From contig JBLXDU010000002.1 in the NCBI GenBank assembly GCA_048263775.1, forward strand, positions 1 through 64,000: a stretch of DNA of 64,000 nucleotides, written 5' to 3'. Below are positions 1 to 9,817 of this stretch, in pieces; the stretch's first letter is position 1; every line of letters starts with the position of its first letter. The notes below the pieces were generated by a model. It searched no databases, had not been told where the DNA came from, and saw nothing but the letters and a program-made list of their open reading frames with translations. The stretch comes from UBA1479 sp048263775. GTDB lineage: Bacteria > Pseudomonadota > Alphaproteobacteria > Rhodospirillales > Casp-alpha2. Position numbers and translations under genes: made by a program.

Positions 1-130
1 TCCGGGACAGGGGCACGGCGCCCAGAGAGGCGCTGGCAGCACCCTTTTCAAGGCCGGCGGAGAGGCCCAGCACGGCGTGGTGGGCCTTCAGCTGGTCGGC
101 CGGGGGGGGATGGGCCCTTTTCGCGGGCGC
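1..130. repeat. Degraded direct copy of 328-457 at the window edge
   Basis: Bases 1-104 align without gaps to 328-431 (offset 327 bp) with about 11 mismatches. The match continues with fast-decaying identity to about 130/457. Nearly every difference changes the edge copy to G, or otherwise raises GC. Bases 131-230 are G/C homopolymer-rich, with a fold-back around 155-178. This looks like an error-laden read end joined to the contig rather than biology, although the offset happens to be a multiple of three and keeps the ferritin frame open. Confidence 0.75.
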
Positions 131-818
131 GGCGCGGGGCGGGGGGGGCGGGGCGGCGCCCCCCTCTGGGGGCGCCCCCGCCGGTTGCGCCGAAGGGGGT
201 GCGGCGCGCGCGCATTCCGATACGAAGGCCACGGGCACGGGGTTCTGGCCCAGGGCGTTGCGCAACACCGCCCAATGCATGGCCTCATCGCCGAGGATGC
301 TCGCCGCCGCCTTGGCCAGATCGCGGTTCCGGAACAGGGGCACGGCGCCCAGATAGGCGCTGACAGCACCCTTTTCAAGGCCGGCGGCGAAGCCCAGCAC
401 GTCGTTCTGGGACTTCAACTGGTCGACCGGGAAGTCATAGGCCTTTTTCGCGTCCACGGGCTTGCCGCCGAGCGAGCGTACGGTCTTGGCCAGGACATCC
501 GCGTGTTCCTTGTGATGGCCCTGGAACTGCACGGCAAGATCCAGAACCGGCTTTTGCAGCAAGCCGCTTTCAGCCCCGACCTGATAGGCGGCGATGGCTT
601 CCAGCTCGGCGCCGAGGGCCGTGTTCAGGATCGAGATATCGGCCGCGCTGGCGCTGCTGCCGGCGGCGGCACTTTCGCATCCGGCAAGCATGGCGACGGC
701 GGCGGCGGACAGGGTCAGGGTGCCGGCGCCGCGCAGAAAGCTGCGGCGGGGCAGGATCAGGCCGTTGTCTTCAACCGGAAGGTTCGGGGTCTGAAGGTCG
801 GGTTGGGTGGTGGTCATG
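1..818 (-). CDS. Ferritin-like domain protein, Tat-exported lipoprotein (3' end off-window/corrupt)
   Basis: A four-helix ferritin-like protein. It starts at ATG 818 with a GGAGACC ribosome site just upstream. The N-terminus carries a twin-arginine motif (RRSFLRG), a hydrophobic stretch and a lipobox-like LAGC, so export through Tat and lipid anchoring are expected. Helices with ferritin-type metal ligands follow: ELEAIAAY, GHHKEHAD, LEKGAVSAY and GDEAMHW. The natural C-terminus is probably near VPVAFVS (about position 220). Beyond that the frame stays open through extremely G/C-rich sequence and then re-reads a degraded copy of its own PVDQLK...LEKGA segment to the window edge. The product probably stores or oxidises a metal in the periplasm; the substrate is unknown. 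It lies 100 bp downstream of the ECF sigma gene on the same strand, so co-transcription is likely. Confidence 0.8.
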
Positions 819-918
819 GTGGTCTCCTTTTGGTTTGGTTGGGGGGTGATGGAATCTGGGCAAAGGGGTGGCGTTGACGCCCATGGGGCGCCTGGAACTC
901 AGGAAAGGTTCTGAGGCG

Positions 919-1617
919 TCAGGTGGGTGAGGGCGTCAGGCGGCCCAGAACCCCGTTGACGATGCGGTCGCAGCGCGCGCCGGCGAAGGGATGGACATCC
1001 TGCAAGGCGCTGCCGGCATCCCGGTCAAGCAGGTCGCGCAGCCGCGCCCGGGCCCGGTGAAACCGGGTGCTGACCGTGGCCGCCGGAATGCCCAGCATGT
1101 CGGCTGTTTCATCGACGGAAAATTCCTCGATCCCGCGCAGGACGAAAACCGCCCGAAAGTCTTCCGGCAACTGGGCGATGGCGATTTCGAGATAGCGGCG
1201 GATTTGATCCCGCGCCGCGTCCTGTTCCGGTGTGGAGGCCTGGGCCACCAGCCCGCCCGACGGACGCAGGTGGGCGGCCATGGAAATCACGTTTTCCATC
1301 GTATCCAATTGTTCGGTCATGCGGGTTTTCCTGCCGCGGTTGTAAACTTCATGGAGGGCGATCTTGACCAGCCAGGTCGACAGCCGGGCCCGCCCGTCGA
1401 ACCGGTCAATCGCCCGGAACGCCTTGATGTAGGTTTCCTGAATGATGTCTTCGGCATCCGCGTCGCTGGGGACCAGATTGCGGACAAAGCGGTACAGCAG
1501 TCGGTTATGGGCGCGCATGATGGCTTCGAACGCCGCGTGGTCGCCGGTACGGGCCTGGTCGATGACGGCCGCCGTCACCGTGACGTCTTTGTGAACGGGC
1601 TTCCTGGCGCTGTGCAT
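919..1617 (-). CDS. ECF-family RNA polymerase sigma factor
   Basis: A 232-residue sigma-70 family extracytoplasmic-function factor. Region 2 holds the helix with DAEDIIQETYIKAFRAIDRF followed by STWLVKIALHEVYN (about residues 50-95). Region 4 carries LPEDFRAVFVLRGIEEFSVDETA and the recognition helix IPAATVSTRFHRARARL (about 150-195). The C-terminal tail contains FAGARCDRIV, a Cys-containing tail seen in one ECF subgroup. The ATG at 1617 follows GAGGA at a good distance. No anti-sigma gene adjoins it. The downstream same-strand ferritin-like Tat lipoprotein is its likely operon partner, which suggests an envelope or oxidative/metal stress role; that role is inference. Confidence 0.92.
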   Translation of the reverse strand: MHSARKPVHKDVTVTAAVIDQARTGDHAAFEAIMRAHNRLLYRFVRNLVPSDADAEDIIQETYIKAFRAIDRFDGRARLSTWLVKIALHEVYNRGRKTRMTEQLDTMENVISMAAHLRPSGGLVAQASTPEQDAARDQIRRYLEIAIAQLPEDFRAVFVLRGIEEFSVDETADMLGIPAATVSTRFHRARARLRDLLDRDAGSALQDVHPFAGARCDRIVNGVLGRLTPSPT

Positions 1618-1759
1618 TGAATTTCGTCCTCAGGCGGTTAACGATGTCTGGTCATTGGACGCGGCCGGCGGCGAAAATGTTCCCGCCTTTTTTCAGATCA
1701 TGCGTGGCGCCCCGGATCGCAATGACATTTATCCGCCGCAACGGTGCGGGAGGGCCGCC

Positions 1760-2350
1760 ATGGGATCGGAAAATCTGGAAACGGTGTTAAAGCGCGCCCG
1801 TGCCTGCACCACCTGTGCGGACCATCTGCCGCTGGGCCCCCGGCCCGTGGTGCGCATGGCGCCGTCGGCACGGGTGCTGCTGATCGGACAAGCGCCGGGC
1901 ACCAAGGTTCATGCCTCGGGCGTGCCTTGGGATGATAAATCCGGGGAACGGCTGCGCGACTGGCTGGCCGTCGGCTCGGACGTTTTTTATGACGAGAACC
2001 GCATCGCCATCATGCCCATGGGCTTCTGTTATCCGGGGCGGGCGCCCAAGGGCGGCGACAATCCGCCGCGCCCGGAATGCGCGCCGCAATGGCATGGGGC
2101 CTTGCGGGCGTTGCTGCCAGAGGTGCGCCTCACCCTGCTGATCGGCACGTACGCTCAGAAATACCACCTGGGCAGCCGCGCCCCCGCGACGATGACGGAA
2201 ACGGTCGCCCGCTGGCGTGATTTCCTGCCGGATTATCTGCCGACCCCTCATCCCAGCTGGCGCACCACTCATTGGATGAAAAAGAATCCCTGGTTCGAAT
2301 CGGACCTGTTGCCGGACCTCCGGCGCGTTGTGGCCAAGGCCCTGGCCTGA
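1760..2350 (+). CDS. Uracil-DNA glycosylase family protein
   Basis: A 196-residue member of the uracil-DNA glycosylase superfamily. The N-terminus has a CTTC pair that could help bind a metal. The active-site-like segment is LLIGQAPGTKVHASGVPWDD, and the C-terminal motif HPSWR matches the family's HPS loop. This architecture occurs in a poorly characterised UDG-like group rather than in classic Ung, so activity on uracil is inferred from family. I chose ATG 1760 because GGGAGG lies just upstream; the frame also extends upstream without a better start. It is transcribed divergently from the ECF sigma gene. Confidence 0.85.
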   Translation: MGSENLETVLKRARACTTCADHLPLGPRPVVRMAPSARVLLIGQAPGTKVHASGVPWDDKSGERLRDWLAVGSDVFYDENRIAIMPMGFCYPGRAPKGGDNPPRPECAPQWHGALRALLPEVRLTLLIGTYAQKYHLGSRAPATMTETVARWRDFLPDYLPTPHPSWRTTHWMKKNPWFESDLLPDLRRVVAKALA

Positions 2351-2418
2351 TCCCCGGCCCTTGCGTCCCGGCACCGCGCCGGGTCGGGTCTTGACGTCAG
2401 GCATCGAGGGCGCGATGC

Positions 2419-3906
2419 TTGGTCGATAAGCACATCCGCTTGAGCTTGTTTTGCGGATGCGCCGGGGAACGGGACGGGGATCCCTTGGAACACATCGCCG
2501 CATCGGACATTCTGCGCCGCCTGGAATTCGACAATCCCTGGTGGGCTTTTCGCTCGGGCACGCGGGTGCGCTTCCGTCACCCGCCGCAGCGGGGGTTTGC
2601 CCGTGATTTCGCGGCCCGCGCCCTCGATGCCGCGCTCGACGTGCCGCTGATCGCCGCCGGCCCGCCGGGGGCGGGCAAGACCATCGTTCTGCGCCAGGCC
2701 CTGGCCGCCGTGGTCCGTGCCGGTGTGTCGCCCATGCGCATTGCCTATCTGTCCTTGGGCGCGCCGGTGTTTTCCGGTGAAGACCTGGCGGCGCTCGCCG
2801 ACCGGGTGCTCGACCGGTTCGCCTACGGCCGCGATGAAAAAGTGTTCCTGTTCCTGGACGATCTGGATTACGTCGCTGACGGGGTCGGGCAGTTGGCGGC
2901 CTTGCAATCGCGTCTGCCCAATGCGCGGCTGATCGCCGGCCTGTCTTCGGGCGCCCCCCGGCTGACCCCCGGGCGGGCCGACATAGACAGCGACGGCGGG
3001 ACCGGCGCCGTCGAGGTGCGCATCCTGCCGCCGCTCAGCTTCGCCGAATTCATGGGTTTCCGGCGCACGGACGCGGGTGGCGTGCTGCCCGAGGCGGGAT
3101 CGTCACTGCCGCTCGACGCGGGCCGGATTGCGGCCCTCAACGACGAGTTCGCGCGTTATGTCTCCTTCGGCGGGTTCCCGTCCGGCATCGCCGCCAAGCG
3201 CGAGGATGAAGCCCCCCCGGCTCTGGTCCGGGACGCCCTGCTGCATGATGTCCTGCACCGCGATCTCGCCGCCTTCGCCGGCGTGATCGAGCCGCGCGAA
3301 CTGGGCCGCCTGTTCGCGGTCCTGGCCCGCAATACGGGCGGTGAGGCGGCCATCGAAGACCTGGCCAAGGCCACGGGCGTGGCCAAAAACACCTTGCGCA
3401 AATATCTCGATTTCCTGGAAGGCGCGTTCCTGATTCGCCGGGTGCCGCGCCTCAACCGCGACGGACGGCCGTTCCAGCGCCAGGTCCTGTTCAAGGTCTA
3501 TCTGACCTCGCCGACCCTTTACACGGCCCTGTTCGGCCCGGTTGCCCCCGACAGCCCGGATTATGCCCGGCTGGTGGAAACGGCGGTCGTTTCGCAATGC
3601 TTCGCCACGGGCCTGGCCGACCGTCTGGCCTATGCCAGCTGGAAGGGCGGCATGGTCGATCTTGTCCTGCTCGACAAGCCGGACGGCCGCCCGGAACAGT
3701 TGTTCCAGTTCGATTGGTCGGGCGCCGTCACGGCCTCCGACAACGGGCCGGACACCATGGTCAATTTCGCCGTCCGCACCAATCCGGACGCGCGCATGAC
3801 GCTGTTGACGCAAAACCGGGGCGGGCCGGCGCGGCGCGGCGGCCTTGACCTGACCCTGGTGCCGGCGGCGCTCTACGCTTATTGGTTGGGCACGCGGAAG
3901 GGATAG
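2419..3906 (+). CDS. AAA-family ATPase with DUF4143-like C-terminus
   Basis: A 495-residue predicted ATPase. It has a Walker A motif (GPPGAGKT, about residue 81), a Walker B-like FLFLDDLDY, a sensor region, then a winged-helix segment (about 310-345, AKATGVAKNTLRKYLDFLEGA). The C-terminal part resembles DUF4143, a domain with a nuclease-like fold. Members are common, often horizontally mobile and mostly uncharacterised; some behave like toxin-antitoxin or defence-linked ATPases. No partner gene is visible. The start is uncertain: TTG 2419 has GAGGG eight bases upstream, and a second in-frame TTG lies at 2485, just before the conserved IAASDILRRLE segment. Confidence 0.8.
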   Translation: MVDKHIRLSLFCGCAGERDGDPLEHIAASDILRRLEFDNPWWAFRSGTRVRFRHPPQRGFARDFAARALDAALDVPLIAAGPPGAGKTIVLRQALAAVVRAGVSPMRIAYLSLGAPVFSGEDLAALADRVLDRFAYGRDEKVFLFLDDLDYVADGVGQLAALQSRLPNARLIAGLSSGAPRLTPGRADIDSDGGTGAVEVRILPPLSFAEFMGFRRTDAGGVLPEAGSSLPLDAGRIAALNDEFARYVSFGGFPSGIAAKREDEAPPALVRDALLHDVLHRDLAAFAGVIEPRELGRLFAVLARNTGGEAAIEDLAKATGVAKNTLRKYLDFLEGAFLIRRVPRLNRDGRPFQRQVLFKVYLTSPTLYTALFGPVAPDSPDYARLVETAVVSQCFATGLADRLAYASWKGGMVDLVLLDKPDGRPEQLFQFDWSGAVTASDNGPDTMVNFAVRTNPDARMTLLTQNRGGPARRGGLDLTLVPAALYAYWLGTRKG

Positions 3907-4806
3907 TCAGCGGCCGGCGGCGGCCTCGGCCAGCAGCCAGTTGCGGAATGCCTTTACGGGCGCTTCGTCGCGTCGCGCCTTGCGGGACACGAAATAGCAT
4001 CCTTCCCCGCGCAGCAGGTCGCGTCGGAACGGAGCGGCCAGCCGCCCGGACTCCAATGCGTCGCGCACCTGGGCCTCGCGGGTGATGGCGATGCCCATGC
4101 CCGCCTCGGCGGCGTCCAATGCCATGGTCGTCAGATCGAACGTCTGACCCTGATCGGGATCGACGGCCGATGCAGGCACCCCCGCCGCCGCCAGCCAGCG
4201 GGCCCAGTCACCCCGCCGATGGTAGGTGTGCAGCAGCGTGTGGCCGCTTAGATCGTGGGGGTCCGCCAGGGGCCGGTCGCCTTCCAGCAGGCGCGGATGG
4301 CACACGGGAAACACGTCTTCCTTGAACAGAAGGTCCGCGATCATGCCGGGCCAGGTCCCGCCGCCGAACTGGATCGCCGCGTAGACGTCGTCGCGCTCGA
4401 AATCGATGGGCCGCGCACTGGTCGCGATATGCACGGAAATGTCCGGATGCAGGGCCTGAAACCGGCCCAGGCGCGGCACCAGCCAGCGAATGGCGAAGGT
4501 CGGGGTGACATGGATGTGCAGTTCCGTCGACGCCTGGTTGCGTGACAGGGCACGGCAGGCCAGGTTGATCTGGCCGAAGGCGTCTCCCAACTGCTGCGCC
4601 AGGCGTTCGCCTTCGAACGTCAAGCGCCGTGCCCCGCCCTCGACCTGAAACAGGCGGATGCCGAGCCAGTCCTCCAGGTTCTTGACCTGATGGCCGACCG
4701 CCGAGGGGGTCACGCACAACTCATCCGCCGCCCGCGCCAGGGTGCCGAGGCGGGCCGTGACCTCGAAGGCGCGCAGCGCGTTCAGGGGCGGAATGGGATG
4801 TGCCAT
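3907..4806 (-). CDS. LysR-family transcriptional regulator (GcvA type)
   Basis: A 299-residue LysR regulator. The N-terminal winged helix opens with PPLNALRAFEVTARLGTLAR and contains the recognition segment TPSAVGHQVKNLEDWLG. The effector domain follows, with the GcvA-type block VPRLGRFQALHPDISVHI. ATG 4806 is preceded by GAGGAAA at about 9 bases; an upstream in-frame TTG at 4824 is less likely. It is divergent from the TauD-family dioxygenase (start 4941), so the 134-bp gap should hold its operator and the dioxygenase/monooxygenase pair is the likely target. Confidence 0.92.
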   Translation of the reverse strand: MAHPIPPLNALRAFEVTARLGTLARAADELCVTPSAVGHQVKNLEDWLGIRLFQVEGGARRLTFEGERLAQQLGDAFGQINLACRALSRNQASTELHIHVTPTFAIRWLVPRLGRFQALHPDISVHIATSARPIDFERDDVYAAIQFGGGTWPGMIADLLFKEDVFPVCHPRLLEGDRPLADPHDLSGHTLLHTYHRRGDWARWLAAAGVPASAVDPDQGQTFDLTTMALDAAEAGMGIAITREAQVRDALESGRLAAPFRRDLLRGEGCYFVSRKARRDEAPVKAFRNWLLAEAAAGR

Positions 4807-4940
4807 AGGCGGAGATTTCCTCAAATACTTCGATAGATTTGATCGTTTGCCGCGTTTCGGCGGCGGCGTACAATAGCGTCAAGGACCCGGAATGCAAACG
4901 GGCCAGAAAACGACGTAGAAAAACTAGGGATGCATCCACC

Positions 4941-5804
4941 ATGAACATGACCGTTGAGCGGCTCGGGGGAAGTTTCGCCGCCCGGGTTTCCGGGATCGAT
5001 GCCGGAAATCTCACCAACGCCCAGGCCGCCGATCTGCATCAGGCCTATCTCGACCACAAGGTGCTGGTCATCGAGGGCCAGAACATGTCCGTCGCCCAGT
5101 TCGACGCCTTCGGCCAACTGTTCGGCGAAACGGTCGAACATCCGGTGAAGAACTTCCTGCATCCCGATTTTCCCAAGGTCATGGTGCTGTCGAATTCGAC
5201 CCGCCTGGGCAAGCCGTTGGGCGTCAAGGACGCGGGATCGTTCTGGCATTCGGACCGCTCCTACATGGAGCGCGCGGCCGATGCGACGATCCTGTTCTCC
5301 ATCGAAATTCCCGACGAAGGCGGCGACACCTTTTTCGGCGATATGGAAGCGATCTACGATGCCTTGCCGGACAAGACCAAGGCCCGGATCGACGGGCGGC
5401 AGTACGTGTCGCAGTACCGCTGGTCAACCAACCGGGGCGATCCGGAATCGCGCTGGAACTTCCTGACGCCGGAAGAAATGGAAAAGACCCCGCCGGTCGT
5501 CCGCCCCCTGGTGCGCACCCATCCGGAAACGGGGCGCAAAGGGCTGTTCGTGTTCCCGGGGGCGTCGGCGGGCGTGCGCGGCATCGTCGGCATGGATGCC
5601 ATCGAAAGCGCCGATCTGCTGGACGAACTGTTCGACCACCTGTCGAAGCCCGAATTTCACTTCCAGTTCAAATGGCGGGACCCCGGCACCATCGTGTTGT
5701 GGGACAATCGCTGCGTCATGCACCGGGCGACGACCAAGACCCTGCCGCCGGACAAGGTGCGCACCCTGCACCGCATTTCGACCCTGGGCGGCGTGCCCGC
5801 CTGA
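4941..5804 (+). CDS. TauD/TfdA-family Fe(II)/2-oxoglutarate dioxygenase
   Basis: A 287-residue cytoplasmic non-haem iron dioxygenase. The metal ligands are visible as WHSD (His-X-Asp, about residue 98-100) and the distal histidine in CVMHRAT. The 2-oxoglutarate-binding arginine is expected in KVRTLHRIS near the C-terminus. The family couples decarboxylation of 2-oxoglutarate to hydroxylation of substrates such as taurine, 2,4-D or alkylsulfates; the substrate here cannot be told. I start at ATG 4941, since the conserved N-terminus (VERLGGSFAARVSGID) begins there. It is followed after 27 bp by an ABM monooxygenase, probably in one operon controlled by the divergent LysR. Confidence 0.9.
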   Translation: MNMTVERLGGSFAARVSGIDAGNLTNAQAADLHQAYLDHKVLVIEGQNMSVAQFDAFGQLFGETVEHPVKNFLHPDFPKVMVLSNSTRLGKPLGVKDAGSFWHSDRSYMERAADATILFSIEIPDEGGDTFFGDMEAIYDALPDKTKARIDGRQYVSQYRWSTNRGDPESRWNFLTPEEMEKTPPVVRPLVRTHPETGRKGLFVFPGASAGVRGIVGMDAIESADLLDELFDHLSKPEFHFQFKWRDPGTIVLWDNRCVMHRATTKTLPPDKVRTLHRISTLGGVPA

Positions 5805-5831
5805 TCCCCTTTCGGACCGGAGACACAGAAC

Positions 5832-6125
5832 ATGAGCGGCAAGATCGCCCTGATGGTGGAATTCGGCGTCAAGCCAGCGCGGCGGGATGACTTCCTCGCC
5901 CTCATGCGCGCGCACGCCAAGATGACCCTGGACTCAGAGCGCGGCTGCGAACAGTTCGACGTGCTCGACCCCACGGAAGCCAGTGACAGTGTCTTTCTGT
6001 ACGAGCTTTACACCGATAAGGCGGCGGTCGACGCGCATATGAATTCGGCGCTGCTCGCCTCCACGCGCGGCAGCTACGACGACATGATCACGTCGAAACG
6101 CGTGGTGTGGTGCAAGGTGACGTAA
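5832..6125 (+). CDS. Putative quinol monooxygenase (ABM domain)
   Basis: A 97-residue antibiotic-biosynthesis-monooxygenase (YgiN-like) dimeric ferredoxin-fold protein. Typical family elements are MVEFGVKPARRDDFLALM at the N-terminus, ERGCEQFDVLDP in the middle and VFLYELYTDKAAVDAHMNS after it. Members are cofactor-free monooxygenases or heme/quinol-handling enzymes. Position right after the dioxygenase suggests a shared catabolic pathway for an aromatic or quinol-like compound, which is inference. A strong terminator follows 25 bp downstream. Confidence 0.88.
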   Translation: MSGKIALMVEFGVKPARRDDFLALMRAHAKMTLDSERGCEQFDVLDPTEASDSVFLYELYTDKAAVDAHMNSALLASTRGSYDDMITSKRVVWCKVT

Positions 6126-6150
6126 GACCATCGGCCAACGCGAAATGATA

Positions 6151-6182
6151 CGCCCCGGCCAAGGATGGCCGGGGCGTTTTTT
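6151..6182 (+). terminator. Rho-independent terminator
   Basis: A perfect 10-bp GC-rich inverted repeat (CGCCCCGGCC / GGCCGGGGCG) with a 6-base loop is followed by six T residues on the plus strand. It closes the dioxygenase-monooxygenase operon, and it lies between that operon and the convergent argG. Confidence 0.92.
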
Positions 6183-6219
6183 GATGCGGTGTCCGTCGCG
6201 GGCCGAGAACGCGCGGGCG

Positions 6220-7428
<1,209 letters not shown>

Positions 7429-7545
7429 GGCGGGTTCCCTGATGCGGCGCGGGCGCAAAGGCGGCCCGGCGGAAAGACGGCGCAGTATAGGGATTTCGCC
7501 TGCCGCCGCAATACGCCGCCCGGCAAAAATCAACGACCGGCGGGA

Positions 7546-9066
7546 TTAGAAATTATACAGCACGTTGGCCGAAAACACGTTGGCGTAGGCCGTGTCGGAC
7601 AGGATGTAGAGCTCCCATTCACCGCGCAGGGCCATGCGGTCGGAAAATCGGTAGTCCGCGCCCAGGCCGAGCACAACGCCTGTCCCCGTTTCCTCCTGGC
7701 GGCCGCTTCCGGTGGACGGGTTTTGATCTTCCCACCACAGGTTGACGCCGGCACGGGCGAACGGCTTGATGGCCGCGCTCAGGGGAAGTGACATCAGCGC
7801 GCTTGCGGTCAAGGCGTGGAACTGGCTTTCCACCGAAGCGCCGCTGGCAAAGCCTTCGTCGAACGCACCGACCTTACCGAACGACATCTCGAAAGCCAGG
7901 ACCTCATTCGGCCGGTAGCCGCCGAAAATTTTCCAGGCGAAGGGTTTTTCGTCGATCGTCGTATTGGAGGTGTCGCTTTCGTAATCGAACATACCCATGC
8001 CCAGACCGGCGCCGCCGTAGAACCTGATGGGGCTGTAGACAGTCTGGTCTTCGACGGCCACGGATTGTTTTTGGCTCGCGTAACGGGCGGCGGGATTGCT
8101 GTCGCTCTGGGGTGGTGCGGCGGCCTGTCCCCTGGGCGGTGCCCAGCGGGGGGCCGGCTGCGGCGCTGCGCGGTAGCCGGGATGGGATGGATTCGTCTGG
8201 GCGGTGGGCGGTGCTGAATAGGCGGCTGGCATCGGTGCCTGATGGACCGGCGTCGCCGGATAGGCCGGGGGTGCGGGCGGGTTGACGGCGCTGGCCGGTG
8301 CGGGGGCGGGGGAAAGGGGGCGGATGTTCGGGTTGCCGCCTTCGCGCATCAACCAATCGTTGACGGACAGGCCGCCGGCTTGGGCGAGTTCCTGTGGGGC
8401 CAATTCTTCCGAGGTCAGGGGTTGCTGGGCCAGTTCGACCGGTTGCGCCAGGGCTTCGGCCGGGCCGCCGTCGAACAGCATTTCGCCGCCACCGGCGGCG
8501 GCAACCTCGAAGGGTTGCGTCGGCCGCGGCGTCTTGGGCCTGGCCGGCAGGGCCCGGGCATGTGGTTCCGGACGGGCGGATGCGGGGGCCACGGTGATGG
8601 TGGTATGCGGCGCCGGCAGTAGGATCCGGGGGTGTGTCGGGGCAGGCGATCGGGACGGCGCGGCGGCGGCAAGGTCGATGACGATACGCGCCCCCTGGCC
8701 GCCCTTGGGCAGCAGGGTGAACTGGCGACGGATGTCGGCAGGGTGGCGCATCTTGATGATCAGGCGGCTGCCGCGGGCGTCACGTTCGATCTCGATGGCG
8801 CGGATGATGCCTTGGGCCTCGGGCTTGTCGGCGGCTTGGGACAGGGCCGCGCCGGTTACCGTGACGACAATCTCGTCCTTGCCGGGAAAGGCGAATTTGT
8901 AGGGAACAGGCGCGCGGGTTTCCAGCACCAGACGGGTGAAATCCTTGTGCAGGCCGGTGCGCACCTCAAGGTCCGGTGCCGGCTCCGCCGCATGGGCGGG
9001 CAGCGCGACAAGCCCCCAAACAAGGCCCGCGGTGAATAGGGTGCGGATCAGGCGCAACACGGTCAT
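7546..9066 (-). CDS. Exported AMIN-like domain / outer-membrane beta-barrel fusion protein
   Basis: A 506-residue secreted protein of unusual make-up. A signal peptide ends at ALPAHA (about residue 26). Residues about 30-135 resemble an AMIN domain (DLEVRTGLHKDFTRLVLET ... ARIVIDLAA), a fold used by AmiC and PilQ to bind the envelope. Residues about 135-350 are low-complexity, Pro/Ala/Gln-rich and probably disordered. The last ~155 residues form an OmpA/OmpW-like small barrel (YGGAGLGMGMFDYES, FSDRMALRGEWELY) ending in ...VLYNF, with the terminal aromatic residue typical of BAM substrates. It may tether barrel and cell wall; this is inference. It lies downstream of the PAP2 gene on the same strand. 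Confidence 0.75.
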   Translation of the reverse strand: MTVLRLIRTLFTAGLVWGLVALPAHAAEPAPDLEVRTGLHKDFTRLVLETRAPVPYKFAFPGKDEIVVTVTGAALSQAADKPEAQGIIRAIEIERDARGSRLIIKMRHPADIRRQFTLLPKGGQGARIVIDLAAAAPSRSPAPTHPRILLPAPHTTITVAPASARPEPHARALPARPKTPRPTQPFEVAAAGGGEMLFDGGPAEALAQPVELAQQPLTSEELAPQELAQAGGLSVNDWLMREGGNPNIRPLSPAPAPASAVNPPAPPAYPATPVHQAPMPAAYSAPPTAQTNPSHPGYRAAPQPAPRWAPPRGQAAAPPQSDSNPAARYASQKQSVAVEDQTVYSPIRFYGGAGLGMGMFDYESDTSNTTIDEKPFAWKIFGGYRPNEVLAFEMSFGKVGAFDEGFASGASVESQFHALTASALMSLPLSAAIKPFARAGVNLWWEDQNPSTGSGRQEETGTGVVLGLGADYRFSDRMALRGEWELYILSDTAYANVFSANVLYNF

Positions 9067-9148
9067 GGACCCCCAGTTCGATCATCCCCGATAAGCGCCT
9101 GAGTCTATGGCGCAACCGGTTAAGACAGTCTGAATAGGGGCAGGGGCT

Positions 9149-9817
9149 TTAAGGGCGGAGGGGAATGCCGCGCCGATCATAAAAGTAATGTTTCAGCAGC
9201 AACGGCACCACGGCACCGATATAGCTGCCCATCACCACGTCGGAAACGAAATGCACGCTGGCCAAAAAGCGGCTGGCGGCAACGGCGGCGGCGAAGGTGA
9301 ACAGCACCGGCCACAGGCGGGGAAAGATCACAAACAAGGCCACGGCCAATGACCACACCATCTGGGAATGACCCGAGGGGTAGGAGTTCATGCCGAAATC
9401 CGTGTTGAAGGGGAGGAAGCCGTACAGCCCGTTTTCCAGAAGTTCACGGGGCCGCATGCGCCCGATCACGAACTTCAGCAGGTTGACCAGCACGCCCGCA
9501 GAGGCGATGGAAAAAATCACGAACAGGGCCGCATGCATGGCACAGCGCAGGCGCTCTCCCCCCTGAGCCACGCGGCGGCGCAGGGCCCAGCAGGCGGCGG
9601 CGGTCAGGGCGGCGGCCGCAAAATAGAATTCGGGTTTGCCCAAGGCCCCTACCGTATGGCCGAAAAACCGCCGCTGATCGGCATCGAAGGCGTCGCGAAA
9701 GAACCGCGCGGCGGCTTCGTCGACGAAGGCCATGCACAGGGCCGAGACGGAGGCGGCGGCGAGGAACCCGCCGATGATCAGGCCCCAGTTCAGGGGTTTC
9801 GTGGCCGTGTTCGTCAT
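9149..9817 (-). CDS. PAP2-family membrane phosphatase
   Basis: A 222-residue integral membrane phosphatase with about six hydrophobic segments. The three-part PAP2 signature is visible: KFVIGRMRPRE, YPSGHSQM and SRFLASVHFVSDVVMGS, supplying the catalytic His residues and the phosphate-binding Arg/Lys. The family removes phosphates from lipid phosphates such as undecaprenyl pyrophosphate, phosphatidate or lipid A. Its ATG overlaps the stop of the upstream GT39 gene (ATGA at 9814-9817), so the two are translationally coupled; lipid-linked sugar or lipid A processing is a reasonable joint role. Confidence 0.92.
   Translation of the reverse strand: MTNTATKPLNWGLIIGGFLAAASVSALCMAFVDEAAARFFRDAFDADQRRFFGHTVGALGKPEFYFAAAALTAAACWALRRRVAQGGERLRCAMHAALFVIFSIASAGVLVNLLKFVIGRMRPRELLENGLYGFLPFNTDFGMNSYPSGHSQMVWSLAVALFVIFPRLWPVLFTFAAAVAASRFLASVHFVSDVVMGSYIGAVVPLLLKHYFYDRRGIPLRP

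Noticed and set aside
77..877. Long plus-strand open frame at the left edge
   Set aside because: It is the antisense of the ferritin-like gene, with Gly/Arg-rich composition and no conserved motif.
4941..5804. Assignment as taurine dioxygenase tauD
   Set aside because: No sulfonate transport genes are adjacent, and the family covers many substrates.
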